From the NCBI GenBank assembly GCA_026391935.1, contig JAPLDC010000253.1, positions 1 to 12,176 on the forward strand: a stretch of DNA of 12,176 nt, given 5' to 3'. Both the position numbers and the translations under genes were made by a program. The notes beneath the pieces were generated by a model. It was not told the origin of the DNA and searched no databases. It was given only the letters and a program-made list of their open reading frames with translations. Below, one piece after another: positions 5,705 to 12,176 of this stretch. The stretch comes from Bacteroidota bacterium. Its GTDB lineage: Bacteria > Bacteroidota > Bacteroidia > 2-12-FULL-35-15. How positions within the stretch are numbered: position 1 is the first letter of the stretch; each line of letters starts with the position of its first letter.

Positions 5705-8700
5705 ATGAATTTTAAAAAAATAGTTACCGACATTTTTACACTTTTTATTTTTTGTACTGTTGGTTTTGCTCAACCGGGCAGCACCTGGCAACTAACAGGT
5801 CCGAATTTATTTCCGGTCGATATATCAGGACAGATCAATGGGATCGGAAGAGTTTCCCAATTAAAATTCCATCCTACCAATCCTTTGAAAATGTATGCAG
5901 TGAGTGCATCTGGAGGTTTATGGATCAGTGCCGATAGTGCTCATTCATGGACAAAAACAGGAACAGATAATTTACCTGCAACACCATGCGCCTCTGTGTG
6001 CATCGATTACACCGATGACAATATTATTTATTTAGGAACCGGTGATGATAATTATTATGGCGGCAGTTTTGGAATTTGGAAAAGCACCGATGCAGGAGCT
6101 ACATGGGTTCAATCGACAACAGGCTTAGGCACTCTACTTCCGGTGGAGATATTGATGTCGCCAACAAATAATAATATCCTTGTGGTTGCAACGGATAATG
6201 GAATATATAAATCAATAAATGCAGGAGCAAATTGGAGTGTTGTTAAAGCGGGTGGTGATTTTAAAGATATGCAATTTAAACCCGGAAGCGGAACAATGCT
6301 TTATGCCGTTACCTCATCAGAATTCTGGCACTCTTCAGATTTTGGAACTACATGGACACAAACGACAACAGGTGTTACAATTCCCGGCGGTGGTAGCGGG
6401 CTAGGAATGCGGATAGCAGTTAGTGCTGCCAGTCCAAGCACTGTTTATGTAGGAATGGTAAAAGCGAATGGAACAATTTTAAAATCAACAGATAGCGGAC
6501 TAACTTTCAATACGATCTACAACAGTGCCACCCAAACACTTGTCGGGTATGATGCTTTAGATCTTGGCGGCGGTCAAGGGGATTATAATTTCAGCATGAC
6601 TGCAGATCCTTTGAATGCAAATACTGTATTTGTTGTTGCACACGCTGTTTGGCGCAGCACGGACGGAGGTATTTCATGGACACAAATGACCGACTGGTGG
6701 GCAAATTTACATACAGATATGCACGGCATAAAATTTCATCCTACATACACAAATAAGTTATTCAGCGTGAATGATGGAGGTGTCTGGTTGAGTAATGACA
6801 ATGGTGATAATTGGATGCCCAAGTCTGATGGTATTGCCGCAACAGAAATATATCATGCTTCACAAAGTCCGATCAAACATGATATGATAAGTATCGGTAC
6901 GCAGGATAACGGAGAATTATATTATACCGCCGGTGCATGGAAAACAAACAGAGGTGGAGATTGGGGAAGTCGTTCAGCATTCGATTATTTAACCAACAAT
7001 GTAGTTTATTATTACGAAAATGGGGAAAGAAGAATTATTACAGGAGGAGGAGTAAGTTATAATTTACCATTTACCGCAACAAATAATATTGTATTAGAGT
7101 TTAGAAAAAATATTACTACCACAGGATTTGCAGGAGAACAAAACATCTGGAGAACAAGTACCTTAAATAATACTGCGCCAACATGGACGCAGATAAGCAC
7201 ATTCAATCAGCAAGTAATGGCGATAAACTCTTCACCTGCAGATTCTACAATGCTGTATGTTGTTTCTGCTTCAAATAAAATATACCGGAGCGACAATGTA
7301 CTGGCAGCATCACCAACTTTCACTATGTATACTTCTCCTGCTTCCACAGCAATTGCTGCGAGCATAGCAGGAATTAAAAACAATCCAAATGTTGTTTACC
7401 TTTCTTGCGGTAGTAAAGTATATCGTTCGCCTGATAAAGGAGCAACATGGACCAATGTAACTTCAAATATTCCTGCAGGAATTAATATCATAAAAATTTA
7501 TCATGATGAGTTCAATACGAATGAAGGCATGTATGTTTGTTCAGCAAAGGGTGTTTATTTTAAAGAAGCAGGCAGTTCTTTATGGACAAATGTTTCCTAC
7601 AATTTACCGACAGTAGCCGACATTCAGGATTTCATGATCTACAATCCTGGGACAGCTGCAAGTGTTATCCGTGTTGCCTATTATGGCCGTGGTGTATGGG
7701 AATTACCACTCAATACAAGTTTACCACCGGCACCTGGATTTGTTGCAGATAAAACAACTATTTGTCCGGGACAAACTATTAATTTTTCTGATGTGAGTAT
7801 AGGCTCTCCAACTGCATGGGCTTGGACTTTCCCCGGAGGAACGCCTTCTTCATCCACATTACAGAATCCAACAGTTACTTATCCAACAGCAGGAACATAT
7901 AATGTCACACTATCTGTTACCAATACTTTTGGTACAAATTCATTAACTGAACCCTTGTATATTTCTGTCAGCTCAACTCAGTCGCTTCCCTTTTCAGAAG
8001 GATTTGCTTCTTCTGTTGCTCCTTTAAACTGGACAAATTATGATGACGGAGGCAATTCAGTTGTATGGCAGCATTCCACAACCACAGGAGGTTTTGGTAC
8101 AAGCACAGAATCTGTATTTTTTGATAATTTTACTTACGATGCAAATGGAGAGCGTGATGAATTAAGGACTCCTCAATATGATTTTACATCCTCTACTCAT
8201 CCTTTATTAGTTTTTGACAGAGCATACGCAAGATATAGCGCTTCATATTATGATTCGCTGGCAATATTGGCTTCCGCTGATTGTGGTATCACATTCAATC
8301 TTTTATACACAAAAGGGTATACTGATCTGGCAACGGCTCCCGACAATTCTGCTGCCCTATTTACGCCGGCAGCTTCTGAATGGGTAAAAGACACTGTTGA
8401 CCTTTCGGCTTATGCCGGACAGAATAATATCTTATTTGCATTTCAAAACAGAGGACATTATGGGCAAGCACTTTATATTGATAATATTAATCTATCCAAT
8501 TTAATACCTTCCTCTATTGTGAAATACAGTATTGCTCAAATAAATATTTTTCCAAATCCGTCATCAGGTCAATTTAATTTTAGTGGTTTAGAGAACGGAA
8601 ATAAAATTGAAGTATTTGATATTACAGGAAAATTGATCTATGAAACAATTGCAAATAATGGTTTGCAGACGGTTGATATTTCAGAACAGGCAAAAGGAAT

Positions 8701-8764
8701 CTACTACTTTAGAATTACGAAAGAGATGAAATTGCTGAAAAGTGGAAAGATCTGTATACAATAA
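5705..8764 (+). CDS. T9SS-exported Asp-box beta-propeller protein with PKD and jelly-roll domains
   Basis: A 1019-aa protein with a signal peptide (~1-22, ending GFAQ). Eight Asp-box motifs SxDxGxxW or variants lie at residues 75, 127, 170, 210, 261, 318, 363 and 575, the hallmark of sialidase/VPS10-like propeller blades. The 370-570 region has degenerate blades only. A PKD-like domain follows (~676-755, with WAWTFPGG and TYPTAGTYNVTLSVTN), then a MAM/jelly-roll-like domain (~761-930, LPFSEGF to YIDNINL), and a T9SS type A sorting domain (~940-1019) with INIFPNPSSGQF and an ending in SGKICIQ. It is predicted to cross the outer membrane by T9SS and stay on the surface or be released. Asp boxes are structural and do not prove sialidase activity; no catalytic Arg triad is obvious. 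It probably binds or processes glycans or proteins. Orientation is opposite to the surrounding paa genes. Confidence 0.9.
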   Translation: MNFKKIVTDIFTLFIFCTVGFAQPGSTWQLTGPNLFPVDISGQINGIGRVSQLKFHPTNPLKMYAVSASGGLWISADSAHSWTKTGTDNLPATPCASVCIDYTDDNIIYLGTGDDNYYGGSFGIWKSTDAGATWVQSTTGLGTLLPVEILMSPTNNNILVVATDNGIYKSINAGANWSVVKAGGDFKDMQFKPGSGTMLYAVTSSEFWHSSDFGTTWTQTTTGVTIPGGGSGLGMRIAVSAASPSTVYVGMVKANGTILKSTDSGLTFNTIYNSATQTLVGYDALDLGGGQGDYNFSMTADPLNANTVFVVAHAVWRSTDGGISWTQMTDWWANLHTDMHGIKFHPTYTNKLFSVNDGGVWLSNDNGDNWMPKSDGIAATEIYHASQSPIKHDMISIGTQDNGELYYTAGAWKTNRGGDWGSRSAFDYLTNNVVYYYENGERRIITGGGVSYNLPFTATNNIVLEFRKNITTTGFAGEQNIWRTSTLNNTAPTWTQISTFNQQVMAINSSPADSTMLYVVSASNKIYRSDNVLAASPTFTMYTSPASTAIAASIAGIKNNPNVVYLSCGSKVYRSPDKGATWTNVTSNIPAGINIIKIYHDEFNTNEGMYVCSAKGVYFKEAGSSLWTNVSYNLPTVADIQDFMIYNPGTAASVIRVAYYGRGVWELPLNTSLPPAPGFVADKTTICPGQTINFSDVSIGSPTAWAWTFPGGTPSSSTLQNPTVTYPTAGTYNVTLSVTNTFGTNSLTEPLYISVSSTQSLPFSEGFASSVAPLNWTNYDDGGNSVVWQHSTTTGGFGTSTESVFFDNFTYDANGERDELRTPQYDFTSSTHPLLVFDRAYARYSASYYDSLAILASADCGITFNLLYTKGYTDLATAPDNSAALFTPAASEWVKDTVDLSAYAGQNNILFAFQNRGHYGQALYIDNINLSNLIPSSIVKYSIAQINIFPNPSSGQFNFSGLENGNKIEVFDITGKLIYETIANNGLQTVDISEQAKGIYYFRITKEMKLLKSGKICIQ

Positions 8765-8788
8765 ATAATTTTATTCTACGAATGAATC

Positions 8789-8943
8789 CATCCCCCTGCC
8801 CCCTTCAAAGGGGGAAATACACCGTAATAAAATTGCAGAAATAAATTTGAAGCGATAATAATTTTCTGCTTCGACTGAAATCATCCCCCTGCCCCCCTTC
8901 AAAGGGGGAAATACTCCGTAATAAAATTGTAGAAATAAATTTG
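8789..8943. repeat. tandem duplication (period 93 bp) carrying palindromic repeat copies 4 and 5
   Basis: 8789-8849 and 8882-8943 are near-identical: two substitutions and one inserted C over about 61 bp. Each starts with the CCCCCTTCAAAGGGGG-type palindrome and continues through AAATAC(A/T)CCG and TAATAAAATTG(C/T)AG to AAATAAATTTG. They are separated by a 32-bp stretch without a match. The unit lies between convergent genes, where the hairpins could also act as weak terminators, although no T-run follows on the plus strand. Confidence 0.9.
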
Positions 8944-8993
8944 CGTCTTCTGTTCCGATAAGTGTTCTAAGCGGATAAAAATGAGGTTAAATT

Positions 8994-9881
8994 CTATAAT
9001 CCCTTATCATAGTTCACCACCACACTTGATGTGGTAGGGCGACTCTGACAGGTTAAGATAAATCCTTGTTTTACTTCAGAAGCGGACAAGGCATAGTTAA
9101 CTGCCATTTGCACTTTACCTTCTTGCAACAAAGCACGACAAGAAAAATATTCAACATGAATTTGTGATTCATTAATTTTTAATTCTTTCAATGCCGCAAC
9201 AACACTTTCCATCATTGGCCCTGGACCGCAAATAAAATAAACATTATCAGCATTCAGATCCACATAGTTTTTTACCAATTCAATGTTTTTTTCTTTGGTC
9301 ATCATTCCTTTTAATAATTCAGGATGACCAACAGGAGGCGTATTTAAAACATGAACAACATTTAGCCGATCAGCATTCGCTAAAGCAAGCAATTCAATTT
9401 GTTTATTAAAAATGACTGACAATTCATCATTATTTCCGTAAAACAATGTAATTCTGCTATTAGGCTCCGACTTCAGAACGGTTTTTAATATGGAGAATAA
9501 GGGTGTAATTCCGCTTCCTCCGCCAAAAAGAATGTAATTCTTTTTATTTGAAGGATTCATCTCTGAATAAAAATTACCCATAGGATTCATCACTTCAACA
9601 ACATCACCAACTTTAAGATTATCATTGATAAATCCGGAAACACGACCTTCCTTCACTTTTTTAATGGCAACACGCAATTCATTTTCATCCAAAGGACTGC
9701 TACAGATCGAATACGACCGTCGGAGTTCTTCACCATTAATAGTAAACTTAAGTGTAAGGTACTGTCCTTGCTTATAAGTAAATTCCTGCTTTATATTTGC
9801 AGGCACATCAAAAGCAACAGAAACAGCATCGGCAGTTTCACGGTTTACATCAACAACTTTTAATGTATGGAATCTTGACAT
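8994..9881 (-). CDS. paaE: PaaE-type NAD(P)H:oxidoreductase with truncated [2Fe-2S] domain
   Basis: PaaE passes electrons from NADPH through FAD and a plant-type [2Fe-2S] cluster to the PaaA diiron site. This 295-aa product keeps the FAD domain (RRSYSICSSP, 54-63) and the NAD(P) domain (GGGSGITP 120-127, CGPGPM 218-223). Normal PaaE proteins are ~350-360 aa and, after HVEYF, carry a linker and a ferredoxin domain with C-x4-C-x2-C-x29-C. Here HVEYFS (242-247) runs straight into CRALLQEGKVQM. Cys248 and Cys278 (LTCQS) remain at the exact x29 spacing of the last two ligands, while the first two are gone. Roughly 55-65 residues appear deleted in frame at about 9140. The protein may still bind FAD and NAD(P)H but should not form a standard cluster. 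It has its own consensus promoter. The paa assignment rests on similarity of the C-terminal part and on nearby paaABC. Confidence 0.85.
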   Translation of the reverse strand: MSRFHTLKVVDVNRETADAVSVAFDVPANIKQEFTYKQGQYLTLKFTINGEELRRSYSICSSPLDENELRVAIKKVKEGRVSGFINDNLKVGDVVEVMNPMGNFYSEMNPSNKKNYILFGGGSGITPLFSILKTVLKSEPNSRITLFYGNNDELSVIFNKQIELLALANADRLNVVHVLNTPPVGHPELLKGMMTKEKNIELVKNYVDLNADNVYFICGPGPMMESVVAALKELKINESQIHVEYFSCRALLQEGKVQMAVNYALSASEVKQGFILTCQSRPTTSSVVVNYDKGL

Positions 9882-9904
9882 TTTATTAATTTGATTTTAG
9901 GTGG

Positions 9905-9935
9905 CAAATTTACAATTAATATAGAAACGCACAAA
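9905..9935 (-). promoter_or_regulatory. Bacteroidota sigma-A promoter of the paaE-like gene
   Basis: On the minus strand TTTG (9935-9932), a 19-nt spacer and TAAATTTG (9912-9905) match the Bacteroidota consensus TTTG-N19..21-TAnnTTTG exactly. Transcription would start near 9898-9900, leaving a leader of under 20 nt before ATG 9881. This is the best promoter in the window. Confidence 0.75.
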
Positions 9936-9997
9936 GATTAAAAAACAACATAAATCCAAACAGAAAAATATATAAATTGCACTCTGATTAAAAAATA

Positions 9998-11158
9998 ATG
10001 ATTGATTCGAATAAAGTATTTTTTCCAAATCTTGAAGGCTTGCGCTTTTTTGCTTTTTTCGTTGTTTTTATAAATCACGCTTCAGGCTGTTTAGGATATA
10101 ATAATCATTCGGAGAAATTCGCCTATTTCAGATCGCACTTCCTATGGAATGGAGACCTTGGCGTTAGTTTTTTCTTTGTACTCAGCGGTTTTCTGATCAC
10201 CTATTTATTATTAAAAGAAAAGGATCTCAGCGGCAGGGTCAATATTAAGAATTTTTACATGAGGCGTGTTTTACGCATTTGGCCATTATATTTTCTGATC
10301 ATTTTTTTATGTCTTGTTATTTTCCCGATGTTCATTAATATCATCCCTAAATGGTTTCCGATAGGAGTTGACACTTCGGAATTAAACCCATGGTTCTATC
10401 TTACATTCACCGGAAATTTCGATTATATCTATAATGGAATCAGTAATGTTTTGATCGGAGTATTATGGTCTGTTTCTGTTGAAGAACAATTTTATTTATT
10501 CTGGCCGTTGATCATTGCATTTGTTCCAAGAAAATATCTGCTAAAAACTTTCGTGATCATTATTTTAGGATCGATTGCTTATAGATTTTTCGGAGCAAAA
10601 GGCGTTGGCATGCTTATAAAATACCATTCACTATCTTCCGTTTCAGATCTGGCAACAGGAGCATTGATAGCTTATTTGGCATGTCAGAAGAATTTCACTG
10701 ATTGGATAGCAAATATTCCAAAATACGCCATCATACTGGTTTACTGCCTCCTTTTTATTCTCGTTCCTTTACGGTTTTATGTCTGGGAGTTCGGATACTA
10801 TTATGACCATGTTGCTTCTATTACTCCAGTGATATTTTCTTCACTTTTTGCATTCATCATCCTTGAACAGAATTATGCGAAACATTCTTTTTATAAGATA
10901 AGTAATTGGAGGGTCATTTCTTCCTTTGGGAAATATACTTATGGAATGTACTGTTACCACATGCTTTCATTTTTCTGCGTATTATTTATTTTCCACAGGA
11001 TGGGAGTGAATGTTGTTGGGATGAGTAAATACACTTTTTTATTTGCAGCCTTTACTTCGTTTTTCTCGACACTGCTTATTTCAGAATTAAGTTATACATA
11101 TTACGAGTCATTTTTCTTAAAAATGAAAAACAGGTTTGCACTCATAAAGAAAAATTAA
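9998..11158 (+). CDS. acyltransferase 3 family integral membrane protein (OafA/YrhL-like)
   Basis: A 386-aa multi-spanning membrane protein of the acyltransferase-3 family, whose members move acetyl or other acyl groups onto surface sugars such as O-antigen or exopolysaccharide. Motifs in order are NLEGLRFFAFFVVFINHA (11-28, with the conserved Arg15 and probable catalytic His27), LGVSFFFVLSGFLITYLLLK (54-73), FYMRRVLRIWPLYFL (86-100), LWSVSVEEQFYLFWPLI (156-172) and the terminal SELSYTYYESFFLKMK. About ten hydrophobic segments are seen. No extracellular SGNH domain is attached; the length is normal for the minimal form. It is transcribed divergently from the paaE-like gene across a 116-bp gap and ends at a strong terminator. 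The substrate cannot be told from the sequence, and no sugar-polymer genes are adjacent. ATG 9998 is the first start ahead of the conserved motif. Confidence 0.92.
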   Translation: MIDSNKVFFPNLEGLRFFAFFVVFINHASGCLGYNNHSEKFAYFRSHFLWNGDLGVSFFFVLSGFLITYLLLKEKDLSGRVNIKNFYMRRVLRIWPLYFLIIFLCLVIFPMFINIIPKWFPIGVDTSELNPWFYLTFTGNFDYIYNGISNVLIGVLWSVSVEEQFYLFWPLIIAFVPRKYLLKTFVIIILGSIAYRFFGAKGVGMLIKYHSLSSVSDLATGALIAYLACQKNFTDWIANIPKYAIILVYCLLFILVPLRFYVWEFGYYYDHVASITPVIFSSLFAFIILEQNYAKHSFYKISNWRVISSFGKYTYGMYCYHMLSFFCVLFIFHRMGVNVVGMSKYTFLFAAFTSFFSTLLISELSYTYYESFFLKMKNRFALIKKN

Positions 11159-11176
11159 AATAAAATTACCTGATAA

Positions 11177-11212
11177 AAAAAGCCTCGACAGAATTATCTG
11201 TCGAGGCTTTTT
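11177..11212. terminator. bidirectional intrinsic terminator
   Basis: A perfect 15-bp inverted repeat, AAAAAGCCTCGACAG (11177-11191) and its complement at 11198-11212, with loop AATTAT. The GC stem is flanked by A5 and T5, so it can terminate in both directions. It sits between the convergent acyltransferase and T9SS genes. Confidence 0.93.
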
Positions 11213-11229
11213 ACAGTAGAATGAAAAAT

Positions 11230-12176
11230 TTATTTTCCTACGACTATCTTATGAACTTCTTTATTTTTATCCGTTTGAAGTATCAAAAAGTAAACACCTT
11301 TTGATAATCCAAGATCAGAAATATTGATATTCTTTTGATAGCTTCCACCCACTTGAGTTTCATTTAAAACAGTTGCAACTGCCTTGCCTAATACATCGGT
11401 AAAACTAATTTTTATTGTACTTTTTTCCGACAGAAAATAATTCACTTGAATAGTTTCAACACAAGGATTTGGAAACGCTGAAGAATTGAAATTTTCAGAA
11501 GTATTTTCGGTTATTCCTAAATGTGGAACAGTAGAAATAAGGCTATCGATATATTCTACATTATTTACAACAGGAACACCGCCAACAACAGAAGCCATTA
11601 TATTCAACACAGGAATCTGTTTTGCCGTTGCCAACCATTTATATTCATAACGCAATGGGCGTGTAATGTTTGTTCCAAAACCAACAAGATCAAGTTCAAT
11701 AGTATCGGTGGATGCGATAGTTGATTTTATACGCAATGCGTTAAATGTTCCAAAAGGAGTAATCACTGTTCCCCAGCCATCAACTTCGTTCACACGATGC
11801 CCTTTTTGCCCATAATACCCAACAGAAGGAATTGGTAAACCAAACTTATAATCACAAGAATCAGTATTCAAATAGTTCATCGGGAAATGGTAAATCACAT
11901 CATTCGAAGTATACAAAAATGGTAATGGTGCCCCATTTATAGTATATCCGGCACCAATTTGTGAAAACTTACTTGAAGATTCCTTTAAGAAATCATAGGC
12001 CATATCCAAAGTAACCCCGGGAATCGGCAAACTTGTTAATACATTGTTCTCATTCCCATATGAAGTATTAAAAATATTAAAAAGCAAATTAAATGGCATC
12101 GGAAAAGTTAATGGAGAATCAAACTTTTCGTAACGTTGAAGGTTAGGCACCAAAGTAGAATAATCCCAACTGTAAC
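11230..12176 (-). CDS. T9SS type A sorting domain protein (N-terminus outside window)
   Basis: The frame is open to the window edge (315 residues visible), so the real start lies beyond 12176; the TTG at 12153 is internal. The last ~85 residues form a T9SS sorting domain: SAFPNPCVETIQVNY, then TIKISFTDVLGKAVATVL, LSKGVYFLILQT and a terminal HKIVVGK. The visible upstream part is a beta-rich exported region with GWGTVITPFGTFNALRIKS, a pattern I recall from Bacteroidota exported proteins of unknown function. No catalytic motif is recognised. It is predicted to be a secreted or surface protein. It converges with the acyltransferase gene on a shared terminator 18 bp past its stop. Confidence 0.88.
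   Translation of the reverse strand, partial: YSWDYSTLVPNLQRYEKFDSPLTFPMPFNLLFNIFNTSYGNENNVLTSLPIPGVTLDMAYDFLKESSSKFSQIGAGYTINGAPLPFLYTSNDVIYHFPMNYLNTDSCDYKFGLPIPSVGYYGQKGHRVNEVDGWGTVITPFGTFNALRIKSTIASTDTIELDLVGFGTNITRPLRYEYKWLATAKQIPVLNIMASVVGGVPVVNNVEYIDSLISTVPHLGITENTSENFNSSAFPNPCVETIQVNYFLSEKSTIKISFTDVLGKAVATVLNETQVGGSYQKNINISDLGLSKGVYFLILQTDKNKEVHKIVVGK

Noticed and set aside
8866..8880. GCTTCGACTGAAAT as a second ATTCTGAGCGA-GTCGAA repeat in inverted orientation
   Set aside because: Only the TCGA core and a few flanking bases agree; the match is too short to support.
9973..9980. TAAATTGC as the promoter of the acyltransferase gene
   Set aside because: Only a partial -7 match and no TTTG at the right distance upstream; the leader would be only about 10 nt.
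12151..12153. TTG at 12153 as the start of the last T9SS protein
   Set aside because: The same frame stays open to the window edge and no signal peptide follows the TTG, so the gene is simply cut by the window.

Overview
The window looks like a chromosomal segment of a Bacteroidota bacterium, probably near Chitinophagales/Sphingobacteriales. Signs are the AT-rich composition, two proteins with type IX secretion (T9SS) C-terminal sorting domains, a perfect Bacteroidota-type promoter (TTTG-N19-TAAATTTG), short GC-rich palindromic repeats in AT-rich gaps, and the gene order of a Bacteroidota phenylacetate (paa) catabolic cluster. The genus cannot be read from the sequence.

Positions 1-5050, all on the minus strand, hold most of a paa cluster, transcribed as paaA-paaB-paaC-paaD-paaG-paaH. 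PaaABC(D) form or mature the phenylacetyl-CoA 1,2-epoxidase, PaaG isomerises the epoxide to an oxepin, and PaaH is the 3-hydroxyacyl-CoA dehydrogenase of the late beta-oxidation steps (its 3' end runs off the window at base 1). The gaps are unusually wide and repeat-filled. Between paaG and paaH sits a separate cassette: a four-helix-bundle (S23/IVP-like) gene broken by one in-frame TAA and flanked by inverted TTAGTTG-type repeats. The left repeat supplies codons 3-11 of paaH.

Positions 5229-8764, on the plus strand, hold a two-gene exported module: a small secreted protein of unknown function (146 aa) and a 1019-aa Asp-box beta-propeller/PKD/jelly-roll/T9SS protein. The module lies between paaA and the paaE-like reductase gene (8994-9881, minus), which are normally close neighbours, and is followed by a 93-bp tandem duplication carrying two palindromic repeats.

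Positions 9998-12176 hold a membrane acyltransferase-3 gene (plus) and a partial T9SS-sorted protein (minus), which converge on a perfect 15-bp bidirectional terminator hairpin.

The main result is that the epoxidase looks broken twice. paaA lacks its first ~35-45 codons: a TAG lies directly before the conserved SQHAHSEIVG and no usable start exists upstream of ATG 5020. The paaE-like gene has lost, in frame, the front of its plant-type [2Fe-2S] domain, including the first two cluster cysteines. paaB, paaC, paaD, paaG and paaH are open and look normal. This fits recent decay or rearrangement of the paa locus around an inserted secretion-module segment. A chimeric assembly is the main alternative.
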